Of a stretch of DNA of 64,000 bases, positions 50,685-60,136 are shown piece by piece. The stretch comes from Rothia endophytica. GTDB taxonomy: Bacteria; Actinomycetota; Actinomycetes; Actinomycetales; Micrococcaceae. The position numbers were made by a program, and so were the translations under genes. Numbering within the stretch: position 1 is the stretch's first letter; each line of letters opens with the position of its first letter. The DNA lies in contig NZ_CAKMSJ010000002.1 in the NCBI RefSeq assembly GCF_928381505.1, positions 364,104-428,103 on the forward strand. The letters run 5' to 3'. The notes beneath the pieces are model-generated. The model was not told the origin of the DNA. It made no database searches and worked only from the letters and a program-made list of their open reading frames with translations.

Positions 50685-53507
50685 ATGGCAAGTTACGCTG
50701 AACAATATCTTGAAGCAAAAAAACGCAATGAGTATTCAAAGACTGAACTCTCAGTTTTTGAGCAGACCCTCAATTTTTCGCTAGACCCGTTTCAGCGTGA
50801 GGCCTGCTCATCTGTTGAACAAGGTAGGGGAGTCCTCGTAGCGGCTCCCACCGGTGCTGGTAAAACAATCGTTGGGGAATTTGCCATCCATCTCGCTTTG
50901 AAACAGGGTAGAAAAGCTTTCTATACCACCCCCATCAAGGCTCTTAGCAACCAGAAATACAACGATTTAGTCGAAGTTTACGGCAGCGAATATATCGGTC
51001 TGCTGACAGGGGACACTTCCATCAATTCTGAGGCTCCCGTTGTTGTTATGACAACTGAAGTGCTTCGCAACATGATTTATGCGGAGTCAACCACCTTGAA
51101 TAATCTTGGCTACGTTGTCATGGACGAGGTGCACTACCTGGCTGACCGTTCCCGTGGTGCTGTGTGGGAAGAAATCATCATCCACCTTCCTGAACCTATT
51201 TCAGTAATTGCTCTTTCTGCGACTATTTCTAATGCCGAAGAGTTTGGTGCTTGGCTCGATACAGTGCGCGGGCAGACTGACATTATTGTTTCTGAGCACC
51301 GGCCGGTTCCCCTGTGGCAGCACGTGATGGTGGGCAAGTCTCTGCTCGATCTCTTTGAGGGTGACACAACCGTTCAGGACGCTGCAGAATCCTCCGACAT
51401 GCCCGAGGTAAACCCTGAGCTACTAAGGATTGGGCGCGGACGCCCTTCCCGAGCCCGGCAGGAAAAGTCCTTCTCACGCATGGGGCGGGGCAAACGAAGT
51501 CGTACTCAGGAATACCACCGTAGTCGCGAGCGCGACATTGGCTTATCTACTCCTGCAAGAGGTTCTAGAGTGAGCCGGCCGGAGATGATTGCCACTCTGG
51601 ATAAGAACGGTCTTTTACCCGGGATCTGCTTTATTTTTTCCAGGGTGGGGTGTGACGCCGCGGTAACCCAGTGCATCGATGCCGATGTTCGGCTTACCAC
51701 TGATGCTGAAGCGCAGACTATCCGCGCCTATGTTGCCGAGGCGACAGCGTCCTTGGACATCAAAGATCTTGCGGTACTGGGGTTCTATGAGTGGCGTGAG
51801 GGGCTAACTCGAGGTATTGCTGCTCATCATGCTGGCCTTTTGCCGGTCTTTAAAGAGGTAGTTGAAACGCTGTTTTCTGAGGGTCTGGTACGTATGGTTT
51901 TCGCTACCGAAACCCTTGCCCTGGGCATCAATATGCCAGCTCGTTCAGTGGTACTGGAAAAATTGACTAAGTTCAATGGCGATACCCACGTCGATATAAC
52001 CCCAGGTGAGTACACTCAGCTGACTGGCCGAGCGGGGCGCCGGGGGATCGATATTGAAGGCCATGCAGTGGTGATGTGGCGCCCCGGGCTGGAGCCGCAA
52101 CAGGTTGCAGGTCTAGCCTCCAAGCGAACCTACCCACTGAATTCTTCTTTCAAGCCAACCTATAATATGAGTGCAAATTTGTTGGCTCAGTTTGGTGCTG
52201 AACGTACCAAGAAGATTCTGGAGTCATCCTTTGCCCAGTTCCAGGCTGATAAATCTGTAGTGGGAATTGCCCAGCGGGTCAGAAAGAATGAGAGTACTTT
52301 AGCCGGTTTCGAGGAGGCAATGACCTGCCACCTGGGTGATTTTACAGAGTACGCCAGCATCCGTAGGGACCTGAAAGACTTAGAGAAAAAGCTTGAAAAA
52401 GGCAGCAATAGGTTGCGGCAGTCCCAGGCCCGTGCTTCACTGCTTGATCTGATGCCCGGAGATATTATCGAGATTCCTCGCGGGCGCAACAGTGGCCCTG
52501 CAGTGGTGCTGGCACGTGCTGAGTCTTTTGATGACCCTAAGCCATCTATCCTTACGATGGACGCTCATTTACGCAGGCTGGACTCTCGTGACCTTGAAGG
52601 CCCCATTCTGCCTATCTCAAAAATCAAGGTCTCTAAAAAGTTCACTGGGAAGACAGCCAAAGATCGTAGGGATATGGCGTCGCGGATGCGGGAGGCACTG
52701 TACCAGGGGTTGCCTGCTCGCGAGAAATCTCAAAAGCGATACTTTACGGAGCGAGAAGACAGTGAGACTGCCCGGCTTGAAAATCTGAGAAAACAGCTGA
52801 GGCAGCACCCCTGTCATGGCTGTTCAGACCGTGAGCATCATGCCAGGTGGGCTGAACGCTGGTATAAATTATCGCGTGATACCGCTGGTCTGCGCCAGCA
52901 AATAGAGCGCCGTACCAACACTATTTCCCAGATTTTTGAGCGTATCACGACTCTTCTAACTGCCTATGACTATGTTGAGGTGACTGAGCAGAGCAGCCGC
53001 CAGCTTACTCAGCAGGGGAGTACCTTGCGCCGCATCTATGGCGACAAGGATCTGTTAACAGCTCTTTGCCTGGCAGATGGCTTTATGGATGAACTGGACC
53101 CCGCAGCAACGGCTGCCGCTGTTTCGGTGATGGTCTTTGAGGCTAAGAGGGATGAGCAGAACATTCTGCGGAAGTATCCCACCAGAGAGCTGGAGCCTGC
53201 CTTGATGAAGGTGGTGAAGCACTGGAGCAAGCTGACCGATGCTGAGAAACTTCATCGCCTGCCTCAGACCTCTGCACCTGACTTTGGCATGGTGTGGCCG
53301 ATCTATAAGTGGGCTCGTGGGCAGTCATTAGCTTCGGCTATTGATGGCACGGACCTAGCCGCGGGTGATTTTGTGCGTTGGACTAAACAGGTTATTGACT
53401 CGCTGGACCAAATAGCTCACGTTTCAACGGCTGAACCCGGCCTTCGTACACAGTGTGAAGCTGCCATCGATCTCTTACGACGCGGTGTTATCGCAGACCA
53501 GATTTAA
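50685..53507 (+). CDS. helY: DEAD/DEAH-box RNA helicase HelY (Ski2/Mtr4-like)
   Basis: A 940-residue helicase. Motifs: Walker A APTGAGKT (about residue 55), DEVHYLAD (motif II), ALSATISNAEEFG (III), FIFSRVGCDAA (IV) and QLTGRAGRRGID (VI). The long C-terminal part has a charged insert and the DSHCT-type helical region at the end. An internal CxxC-type pair is seen in HPCHGCSDREHH. It is thought to act in RNA processing; the substrate is not fixed. ATG at 50685. Confidence 0.93.
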   Translation: MASYAEQYLEAKKRNEYSKTELSVFEQTLNFSLDPFQREACSSVEQGRGVLVAAPTGAGKTIVGEFAIHLALKQGRKAFYTTPIKALSNQKYNDLVEVYGSEYIGLLTGDTSINSEAPVVVMTTEVLRNMIYAESTTLNNLGYVVMDEVHYLADRSRGAVWEEIIIHLPEPISVIALSATISNAEEFGAWLDTVRGQTDIIVSEHRPVPLWQHVMVGKSLLDLFEGDTTVQDAAESSDMPEVNPELLRIGRGRPSRARQEKSFSRMGRGKRSRTQEYHRSRERDIGLSTPARGSRVSRPEMIATLDKNGLLPGICFIFSRVGCDAAVTQCIDADVRLTTDAEAQTIRAYVAEATASLDIKDLAVLGFYEWREGLTRGIAAHHAGLLPVFKEVVETLFSEGLVRMVFATETLALGINMPARSVVLEKLTKFNGDTHVDITPGEYTQLTGRAGRRGIDIEGHAVVMWRPGLEPQQVAGLASKRTYPLNSSFKPTYNMSANLLAQFGAERTKKILESSFAQFQADKSVVGIAQRVRKNESTLAGFEEAMTCHLGDFTEYASIRRDLKDLEKKLEKGSNRLRQSQARASLLDLMPGDIIEIPRGRNSGPAVVLARAESFDDPKPSILTMDAHLRRLDSRDLEGPILPISKIKVSKKFTGKTAKDRRDMASRMREALYQGLPAREKSQKRYFTEREDSETARLENLRKQLRQHPCHGCSDREHHARWAERWYKLSRDTAGLRQQIERRTNTISQIFERITTLLTAYDYVEVTEQSSRQLTQQGSTLRRIYGDKDLLTALCLADGFMDELDPAATAAAVSVMVFEAKRDEQNILRKYPTRELEPALMKVVKHWSKLTDAEKLHRLPQTSAPDFGMVWPIYKWARGQSLASAIDGTDLAAGDFVRWTKQVIDSLDQIAHVSTAEPGLRTQCEAAIDLLRRGVIADQI

Positions 53508-53541
53508 GTATTTCTACAATATTCTTTGAAAGGAGGGCCTT

Positions 53542-54618
53542 ATGGCTGCTCACGTATTTTTAGATGGCTCTGTCTATAGCCCCGTTGACCCCTTTGCCAC
53601 AGCCCTGGTCATGAACGAGGGCGCGGTTGAATGGGTTGGGCAGGACGCTGGAGCCCGTTCAATTCTTGATGAAAGCATGCAAAGCATCGAATTAGGGGGA
53701 GCACTTGTCGTTCCTACCTTTTCGTTGGCTGCAGCGTCCGTAACATCGGTAGAAGATGCCAAGGCGCTTTTATCTGTTTGCCGGTCACAGGGCTACGGGG
53801 AAGTGAACCTCTTTAGTAGGCACGATTTTCTGAACGAGGATGCTACTGGTTCGGAGCTTAGGGTTCACACCTATCTTTCGGCAGAAGCACTACTCAACCC
53901 CGCAGAGCTGCCGACCAATATCAAAGGTGTGTATTTCACTGAGGATTCTCTGAACCGCCTGTCCCTGCTGCCTGTAGCGGTGGAGCATCAACTCATCGTT
54001 TCAGGGGCTTTCACTACCAGCAGCTCTGTCAGAGTATTCCTGGACAAAGTTTCAGCTCTCGAACCTCTCGACCGTCTGCGAATTACCCCGCGTCTGGATG
54101 GCCTCTTTTCTCTCGATGATGACCTCATCGACGTAGCACGGTCCCTCCATGTGACTTTGGGCTTTTCATCAGATTACGCTTCGGCAGGCGATAGCCTCTC
54201 GAGAGCTCTATCGAGTGGTGCCGCTGTTACCCTCGGATCTGATCCTTTGACTAAGACTGAGGCATTTGGCTGGGACTTAGTGAGCGATGCTGTCAATGCC
54301 CCTGAACATCAGGCAATCTCCGCCCGTGCGGCTTTCCAGGCACTGACCCGCGGCTTTCAACGCGCCAATGGTGTATCTTCACCCTTGGCAGGTCAACTTG
54401 TACCGGGTGCTCCGGCTAACTTTGCCCTGTGGAATGTGACTGAGCTGATGGTGCAAACTCCGGACTCGCGTATCTCAGCCTGGAGTACCGACCCCAGGGC
54501 CAGAACACCACTGCTGCCAGCTTTATCGCCTGATGTTGACCGCCCAGTCCTAGCATCTGTTTATCTAGACGGTAAAGCTCTTAAAAACATAGGTCCGGCT
54601 GAGTCACATAAGGATTAA
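53542..54618 (+). CDS. Degenerate amidohydrolase-like protein
   Basis: A 358-residue protein with the fold markers of the YtcJ-type amidohydrolases: an N-terminal small beta part (VFLDGSVYSPVDPFATALVMNEGAVEWVGQ) and a C-terminal LTRGFQRANG...GQLVPGAPANFALWN. The position where active enzymes have a His-x-His (after the PGF/PAF element) reads VVPTFSLAAASV, and the other His ligands also seem missing; LGSD keeps the Asp. It is probably a non-catalytic homologue. AAAGGAGG precedes the ATG, a strong ribosome binding site, so it is expressed well. Confidence 0.8.
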   Translation: MAAHVFLDGSVYSPVDPFATALVMNEGAVEWVGQDAGARSILDESMQSIELGGALVVPTFSLAAASVTSVEDAKALLSVCRSQGYGEVNLFSRHDFLNEDATGSELRVHTYLSAEALLNPAELPTNIKGVYFTEDSLNRLSLLPVAVEHQLIVSGAFTTSSSVRVFLDKVSALEPLDRLRITPRLDGLFSLDDDLIDVARSLHVTLGFSSDYASAGDSLSRALSSGAAVTLGSDPLTKTEAFGWDLVSDAVNAPEHQAISARAAFQALTRGFQRANGVSSPLAGQLVPGAPANFALWNVTELMVQTPDSRISAWSTDPRARTPLLPALSPDVDRPVLASVYLDGKALKNIGPAESHKD

Positions 54619-54702
54619 TGTAAAGCTCGACGGTAACTATATAATGAGAAGTTGGTTGATGAAACCGTGCAGCCCGCCCAAAGGGACTAACCAAGGAGAA
54701 CT

Positions 54703-55446
54703 ATGCGAGTCTTGACGATCATTCCTACCTACAACGAGAAGGAAAACCTTCCGCGTGTGGTAGAAAGGCTCCGTGCTGCTGTCCCTGACTGCGATATTCT
54801 CGTCGTCGATGACAATAGCCCCGATGGAACAGGCAAGCTTGCTGATGACATGGCTACCTCAGATTCACAGATTCATGTGCTGCACCGTACCACCAAGGAC
54901 GGTTTGGGTGGAGCCTATCTAGCAGGCTTTGACTGGGGCTTGACTGAGGGGTACGACGTCCTAGTAGAAATGGACGCGGACTGTTCACACCAACCCGAGC
55001 AACTTCCCTTGCTACTGCGCGCAATCGAGAACGGAGCCGATCTAGCAATTGGGTCAAGGTACGTTCCCGGCGGTAAGACCAAGAACTGGCCAGCGCATCG
55101 TCTGCTTCTTTCACGTGGGGCTAACCTCTACACCCGCCTTATTCTGGGCACCAAAATTAAAGACATCACTGCCGGCTACCGTGCTTACACCCGAGAAGCC
55201 TTGCAGCGTCTCAACCTTGACGGTATCGACTCAAAGGGCTACGTATTCCAGGTAGATTTGGCTTGGCGTTCAGAACAAGCCAGTCTAAAGGTTGTGGAAG
55301 TTCCGATTACCTTTATTGAGCGAGAAATCGGTAGCTCCAAGATGGACGGCAATATCATTTTCGACTCCATGAGCAAGGTGACCCGCTGGGGTCTTTCCTC
55401 TCGTTTTGAAGGGGCGAAGAGCAAAATCTCAGACCTGAAAAAGTAA
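54703..55446 (+). CDS. ppm1: Polyprenol monophosphomannose synthase
   Basis: A 247-residue GT2 glycosyltransferase that makes polyprenyl-phosphate mannose from GDP-mannose, the donor for lipoglycans and O-mannosylation. Motifs: [21 protein letters not shown], the metal-binding EMDADCSH (DxD) and GSRYVPGG. It has no membrane helix and is not fused to the apolipoprotein acyltransferase domain present in some mycobacterial proteins. ATG after AAGGAGAAC. Confidence 0.93.
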   Translation: MRVLTIIPTYNEKENLPRVVERLRAAVPDCDILVVDDNSPDGTGKLADDMATSDSQIHVLHRTTKDGLGGAYLAGFDWGLTEGYDVLVEMDADCSHQPEQLPLLLRAIENGADLAIGSRYVPGGKTKNWPAHRLLLSRGANLYTRLILGTKIKDITAGYRAYTREALQRLNLDGIDSKGYVFQVDLAWRSEQASLKVVEVPITFIEREIGSSKMDGNIIFDSMSKVTRWGLSSRFEGAKSKISDLKK

Positions 55447-55468
55447 GCCGTTTAGTTTCTCCATGAAA

Positions 55469-55507
55469 GTTTGAAGCCCCTCACCTGTTAGGCGAGGGGC
55501 TTCAAAC
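55469..55507. terminator. Bidirectional terminator between ppm1 and rbpA
   Basis: GTTTGAAGCCCCTC (55469-55482) pairs perfectly with GAGGGGCTTCAAAC (55494-55507) between convergent genes. Confidence 0.92.
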
Positions 55508-55524
55508 TTATAAAACAACCGATT

Positions 55525-55863
55525 TTAGATGGCGTGACGCTCACGGTAGATATCTAGACGCTGCTGCAGAGTCTCTTCAAGTTCTTCGACACTCCGGCGT
55601 TCCAGAAGCATATCCCAGTGAGTACGCACTGGCTTTTCGTTGTTTTCCTCAACCTTGCCTTCCCCAGAGACAAGGAAGGCTTCCTTGCCTGACTTAGCGG
55701 GCCATGTTGCCGGAATTTCAGCTTCTTGAGCGAAGGTGACAAATAGACGTTCGCCATCTTCAGTGCGGTACTCCACGCGCTGGCGAGGTGCCGGCTCAAC
55801 GCCAGATTCGGTTTCCATTGACTGAGAACCAAGACGCATTCCGCGAAGGCTGCGATCGCTCAT
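55525..55863 (-). CDS. rbpA: RNA polymerase-binding protein RbpA
   Basis: A 112-residue actinobacterial transcription activator that binds RNA polymerase and the principal sigma factor. The start RSLRGMRLGSQSMETESGVEPAPRQ is the N-terminal tail and basic linker; the middle is the RbpA core domain and the end (HWDMLLERRSVEELEETLQQRLDIYRERH) the sigma-interaction domain. It has no cysteine, so it does not bind zinc, unlike the Streptomyces form. ATG after TTGGAGGAAAA. The promoter region has both a TATAAT box and a sigma-R-like element. Confidence 0.96.
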   Translation of the reverse strand: MSDRSLRGMRLGSQSMETESGVEPAPRQRVEYRTEDGERLFVTFAQEAEIPATWPAKSGKEAFLVSGEGKVEENNEKPVRTHWDMLLERRSVEELEETLQQRLDIYRERHAI

Positions 55864-55901
55864 TATTTTCCTCCAAAAAGATGACTGTATGTCTGAAGTG
55901 C

Positions 55902-55955
55902 ATAACGCGTATGCAGCACGGGTTTATTCCCGTTCAAGACCAAACTCTAATTATA
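55902..55955 (-). promoter_or_regulatory. rbpA promoters: sigma-R/H-like element and TATAAT box
   Basis: On the minus strand GGGAAT (55931-55926), 19 bp and GTTAT (55906-55902) match the sigma-R/sigma-H consensus. A TATAAT box lies upstream at 55955-55950. Streptomyces rbpA is known to be under sigma-R control. Confidence 0.6.
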
Positions 55956-55970
55956 GCCGCGTGAGCGGTT

Positions 55971-57071
55971 TTAGCGAGTTGAATCATTGATAGCGCTAGT
56001 CGTTTCTGTTGCAGCATCAGTAGGTATTTCAATACCTGAATCTAGCTTATCCAGATTAGGGTTGAGATCCTCTTCAGTAATCCGAACAACGGGTGTATCA
56101 ACGATGGGGGAGACCGGTGCTGATTCGTCAGTCTGCTCATCTACATCTGGGCCTACGTTGCCGGGGGTGAAAGCATTTCCGATGCCGCGCAGAGCGTCGC
56201 CGAGTTCGGTGGGGATGAACCACAGCTTATTAGCATCGCCCTCAGCAAGCTTAGGCAGAGTCTGTAGGTACTGGTAAGTCAGCAGTTTCTGGCTGGGGTT
56301 AGATGAGTGAATGGCATGGAAGACCTTTTGAATGGCCTGCGCTTCACCGTCTGCACGAAGAATAGCAGATTTAGCGTCACCCTCTGCGGTTAAGATCTGT
56401 GACTGCTTTTCACCCTCAGCACGCAGAATGGCTGCACGAGAATCGCCCTCTGCAGTTAGGATCTGTGACTGCTTCTGACCTTCGGCAGTAAGGATGGCCG
56501 CACGGCGATCTCGTTCAGCGCGCATCTGCTTCTCCATGGAATCCTGAATGGAATGTGGAGGCTGAATTTCTTTAATATCAACGCGGGAAACGCGGATGCC
56601 CCAACGTCCGGTCGTAGTATCAAGCACTCCGCGAAGTTCGGTGTTAATTTTGTCTCGTGAAGTGAGGGTTTCTTCGAGGTTCAGCCCACCCACGACGTTA
56701 CGGAGAGTAGCGCTGGTGAGCTCATCCACAGCGTGAATGTAGTTGGTGATTTCATAGGTTGCTGCTTTGGGATCAGTCACCTGAAAGTAGACGACAGTAT
56801 CAATACCAACGACCAGGTTATCTTCAGTAATCACAGATTGGGCTGGGAAAGAGACAACCTGCTCACGCAAATCGATGAGGGGGAGTACTCGGTCAACAAA
56901 TGGAACTGTCACGTGGAAGCCGGGGTTTAGTGTTGTGTGGTACTTACCCAAACGTTCAACGATGCCAGCGCGAGCCTGGGGGATGATACGTACCGCTTTG
57001 AGCAAGACGGTAATCACCAGGATGATAAGGGCAACCAGTATGATTGCAACCGTTAAATTAATGGTTGACAT
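55971..57071 (-). CDS. SPFH/Band 7 (stomatin-like) membrane protein
   Basis: A 366-residue protein with one N-terminal membrane helix (about residues 7-28) and an SPFH domain (RIIPQARAGIVERLGKYHTTLNPGFH, ERDRRAAILTAEG). The end of the domain has five tandem 11-residue repeats of the type A/S-ILxAEGxxx (about residues 187-243), likely a helical oligomerisation zone. The last 90 residues are acidic and Thr-rich. It follows an NfeD gene, the usual partner in membrane microdomains or membrane-protein quality control. Confidence 0.92.
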   Translation of the reverse strand: MSTINLTVAIILVALIILVITVLLKAVRIIPQARAGIVERLGKYHTTLNPGFHVTVPFVDRVLPLIDLREQVVSFPAQSVITEDNLVVGIDTVVYFQVTDPKAATYEITNYIHAVDELTSATLRNVVGGLNLEETLTSRDKINTELRGVLDTTTGRWGIRVSRVDIKEIQPPHSIQDSMEKQMRAERDRRAAILTAEGQKQSQILTAEGDSRAAILRAEGEKQSQILTAEGDAKSAILRADGEAQAIQKVFHAIHSSNPSQKLLTYQYLQTLPKLAEGDANKLWFIPTELGDALRGIGNAFTPGNVGPDVDEQTDESAPVSPIVDTPVVRITEEDLNPNLDKLDSGIEIPTDAATETTSAINDSTR

Positions 57072-57095
57072 GGGGATTTCCTTCCAAAATGGGGG

Positions 57096-57545
57096 TTAGA
57101 GGGCTGTCAGATAGGCTGTGGCGCCTTTGATGGCCGTAACCCGGGCGTTAGTGCCAGTGGGCAGGACCATTTCGGGGCTTGAGGGCCTAGCGGTCCAGGT
57201 GTCACCGGCAAGCGTCGCTAAACCGGCTGTTGACGTTACTGTTTCAGTCACTAAAGCGGTCTGTCCAACCAAACCATCAGCGTTCATCGGAGTATCTGGT
57301 GAACTTTGATGAAATTTCTTGATGAGTGGCGGCCTTAGCCCGAGCAAAAGGGCGATGCTAACAGCTGCAAAAATGACTACCTGAGCCACAATGGAATCGA
57401 CCCAAACAGAGCTACCGGCGGTAGCAAGAGCAGCAACAGCCATCATGAGGAACACGAAGTCCAACATCAAGATTTCGATGATGCAGAGAATAATTGCGAT
57501 GGCCAGCCACAGAGCCCACAGGTTGTTCGAGAACCATTCGATCAT
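57096..57545 (-). CDS. NfeD family membrane protein
   Basis: A 149-residue short NfeD protein: two or three membrane helices (WLAIAIILCIIEIL, DFVFLMMAVAALA, VVIFAAVSIALLLGL) and a C-terminal OB-fold (VGQTALVTETVTSTAGLATLAGDTWTARPSS). ATG with AGGAGGTACAC in front on the minus strand. It is the first gene of an operon with the SPFH gene (24 bp gap). Confidence 0.9.
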   Translation of the reverse strand: MIEWFSNNLWALWLAIAIILCIIEILMLDFVFLMMAVAALATAGSSVWVDSIVAQVVIFAAVSIALLLGLRPPLIKKFHQSSPDTPMNADGLVGQTALVTETVTSTAGLATLAGDTWTARPSSPEMVLPTGTNARVTAIKGATAYLTAL

Positions 57546-57743
57546 GTGTACCTCCTGTGAAGATTAGGGATACTACTATTCTCTATGAACTTGATGGAAA
57601 GAGCCTACGATTACGGCCGTAGTTCAGACGATATATTGCTATTTCTAGACTGAATTAAAACGCCGATAATATACATTATGTAAAGTAACGTTTTGAACGC
57701 TCCCCTCACGTACCAAAAACTTCAGTGGACTAGAGTAATAAGT

Positions 57744-58139
57744 ATGCCTATATCAAATACTGCTCAGCAGCTACCTCATCAGTTTGTGCGTTTGTGTATC
57801 GACTTAGTTTTGGTCTCACTCTTTATTGCAATCGGCTTGATAAGCCATGGTGAGGATTTAAGTAACCTTCCTAGAGCCTCGGCGCCCTTCCTGGTATCTG
57901 CTCTTTCTGCTCACATTCTTATCTGGGCTGTCAATATGCGGCGGGATCTCCCCTTGCTGGCCGAGGCAATAATTGCCTGGAGTATTACCCTGGTTGTCGG
58001 TATCTCTCTACGGATCAGCTTTGGTGACACGGCTGCAACAGCGTTTGTGATCGTTTCTGCCCTAACACTTTTTCTGTTCTTGTTTGGATGGCGGCTCATA
58101 CTTTTCCTCATTTGGCGCACGAGACGGCACCAGGCATAG
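57744..58139 (+). CDS. DUF3054 membrane protein
   Basis: A 131-residue protein with four membrane helices and the DUF3054 pattern (CIDLVLVSLFIAIGLISHGED, PFLVSALSAHILIWA, GISLRISFGDTAATAFVIVSALTLFLFLFGWR). TAGAGT lies 7 nt before the ATG at 57744, so the mRNA is probably leaderless. A longer frame to 57693 is unlikely. Function unknown. Confidence 0.87.
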   Translation: MPISNTAQQLPHQFVRLCIDLVLVSLFIAIGLISHGEDLSNLPRASAPFLVSALSAHILIWAVNMRRDLPLLAEAIIAWSITLVVGISLRISFGDTAATAFVIVSALTLFLFLFGWRLILFLIWRTRRHQA

Positions 58140-58140
58140 C

Positions 58141-58178
58141 AAAAGGGAGTTCTGCACAGGTGTAGAACCCCCTTTTTT
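58141..58178. terminator. Terminator between DUF3054 gene and trpD
   Basis: AAAAGGGAGTTCT pairs with AGAACCCCCTTTT (one mismatch), followed by T-rich sequence; the genes are convergent. Confidence 0.85.
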
Positions 58179-58195
58179 CGCTCAGCCTATTGGCA

Positions 58196-59242
58196 CTACT
58201 TATCGGTGCTATACGAGACCCATTTTTCAAGTGTTTGCAGAGCCTTGCCGCTCTCTACGGCTTCCTTTGCTGTTACGAGTCCTTCGATAAAACGCTGGTT
58301 GAAGCTTAAGTTATCGACTGGACGGAAGGCAGTAATTGCCGCTGCCGCGTTTAATAGCACGGCGTCTAAAATTGGCCCCGTGACCCCCTGTAAAGTCTCA
58401 CGTACTACCTGAGCGTTATGGTTCGCATCTCCGCCCCGTAAGTCATCTAGTGATCCCAGCTTAAAACCATAATCCTCTGGATTAAGCTCATACCTGGTGA
58501 ATCCTCCGTCAAGGGTTTCCCATACATATGACGGGCCGGTGATTGTTATTTCATCCAGCCCATCGGAGCCTCGCAGTATGAGGGCATGGTCTCCTCTTGA
58601 AGCAAAGACTTCAGCGATTCGTTCTGCCATCTCTTGATCAGCAACACCGATAGCTGAAGACCTAACCTGTGCAGGATTGGTCATGGGCCCCAGGTAATTA
58701 AATGCGGTGGGGACCCCTAATGTCCTGCGCGTGGGTGCGACATGCTTCATGGAGGGGTGGAATATCTGAGCAAATAGAAAAGTGATTCCAACTTCAGATA
58801 CAGCTTGAGCAACATCCTTAATGCTCATATTGAGGTTAACACCTAAAGCTTCGAGTACGTCAGCGCTACCGCTCGATGAGGATGAGGCTCTGTTGCCATG
58901 TTTAATGACAGGAACACCAGCGCCAGCAACAACCAACGAGGCCATTGTTGAAATATTTACAGTATTTTGCTGGTCTCCCCCGGTGCCTACGATGTCTACG
59001 GCCGACGAGGTTACCTCTATGGGTTCTGCCTTTTCAATCATGCCTTGAGCCAGTGCTTGAAGCTCCTGTGGAGTTTCACCCTTAACATGAAGTCCAACCA
59101 GAAAAGCCCCAATAATGGCTTCTGGGGTTGATCCGCTCATGATCTTCTCCATAGCCCAAGAGATTTCACTCGAGGTGAGGTCTTGTTGCGCGGTCAAGCG
59201 ATTTAGGATGTATTTCCATGACAGATCAGTTGAATTAAGCAT
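58196..59242 (-). CDS. trpD: Anthranilate phosphoribosyltransferase TrpD
   Basis: A 348-residue enzyme of tryptophan synthesis that joins anthranilate and PRPP. The PRPP motif VDIVGTGGDQQNTVNIS, the KHGNRASSSSSGSAD block and the FAQIFHPSMKHVAPTRRTLG block are conserved. It is not next to other trp genes, which is normal in this group. TAGACT lies 6 nt before its ATG, so the mRNA may be leaderless. Divergent to ctaE. Confidence 0.96.
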   Translation of the reverse strand: MLNSTDLSWKYILNRLTAQQDLTSSEISWAMEKIMSGSTPEAIIGAFLVGLHVKGETPQELQALAQGMIEKAEPIEVTSSAVDIVGTGGDQQNTVNISTMASLVVAGAGVPVIKHGNRASSSSSGSADVLEALGVNLNMSIKDVAQAVSEVGITFLFAQIFHPSMKHVAPTRRTLGVPTAFNYLGPMTNPAQVRSSAIGVADQEMAERIAEVFASRGDHALILRGSDGLDEITITGPSYVWETLDGGFTRYELNPEDYGFKLGSLDDLRGGDANHNAQVVRETLQGVTGPILDAVLLNAAAAITAFRPVDNLSFNQRFIEGLVTAKEAVESGKALQTLEKWVSYSTDK

Positions 59243-59444
59243 GATCCCAGTCTAGGGGTTTAATGTCCACCTATCCCCCATGACCCGGTTTACTGACCTG
59301 AAGAACTGCGACCACCACGCCTCCGTGACATAACTGCGTAACACCGTGTTCAAATAGGCTGTTTTGGGCAGGATTTACAACACACCCCACGACAAACAGC
59401 CTCGCCTATTGGTTCAGGGCGAGTTTTACAGACATAATGTCTAT

Positions 59445-60083
59445 GTGACAACTGCAACCCATACTCCAAGTAAGTCGGCCCATGCGGCTCTCAATCGACC
59501 AAACCAGGTAGCCGTAGGCACCGTTGTTTGGCTCGCTTCTGAGCTCATGTTTTTTGCCGGCCTGTTCGCCATGTACTTCACGCTTCGCGCTTCACGCCCC
59601 GATATCTGGGCCGAGAACACTCCGTTGCTTGAAGTCCCGCTCGCTCTTGCTAACACCATCGTGTTGGTATTGAGCTCCGTTACCTGTCAGTTTGGTGTCT
59701 TCAAAGCTGAGCAGCTGAAGCCACGCCGTACCGGTTCCATCTTCGACATTCGCCAGTGGGGAATGATCGAGTGGTTCCTTCTTACCTTCATCATGGGTGC
59801 GTTCTTCGTGTCTGTGCAGGCTTACGAATACGCCAACCTTGTTTCAGAGGGCATGACTATCGCTTCTAGCGCTTACGGATCAGCTTTCTATATCACCACC
59901 GGCTTCCACGCACTACACGTGACCGGCGGTCTTATTGCATTCTTGCTGATCATTGGCCGTGCGTATATTGCCAAGCGTTTTGGTCATTACGAAGCAACTT
60001 CAGCAATCGTTGTTTCTTACTACTGGCACTTCGTTGACGTCATCTGGATCGTACTGTTCCTCGTCGTCTACTTCCTGAAGTAA
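59445..60083 (+). CDS. ctaE: Cytochrome c oxidase subunit III
   Basis: A 212-residue membrane subunit of cytochrome aa3 oxidase with five helices, the actinobacterial short form. It shows [34 protein letters not shown] and [17 protein letters not shown] 59445 is the likely start, only 6 nt after CATAAT, so the mRNA is probably leaderless; upstream in-frame codons from 59364 have no similarity. It heads the operon with qcrCAB. Confidence 0.94.
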   Translation: MTTATHTPSKSAHAALNRPNQVAVGTVVWLASELMFFAGLFAMYFTLRASRPDIWAENTPLLEVPLALANTIVLVLSSVTCQFGVFKAEQLKPRRTGSIFDIRQWGMIEWFLLTFIMGAFFVSVQAYEYANLVSEGMTIASSAYGSAFYITTGFHALHVTGGLIAFLLIIGRAYIAKRFGHYEATSAIVVSYYWHFVDVIWIVLFLVVYFLK

Positions 60084-60136
60084 GCCAATCGCTAAAATAA
60101 TCATCCATAACTAGCACACACTAAGGAACAAACAAC

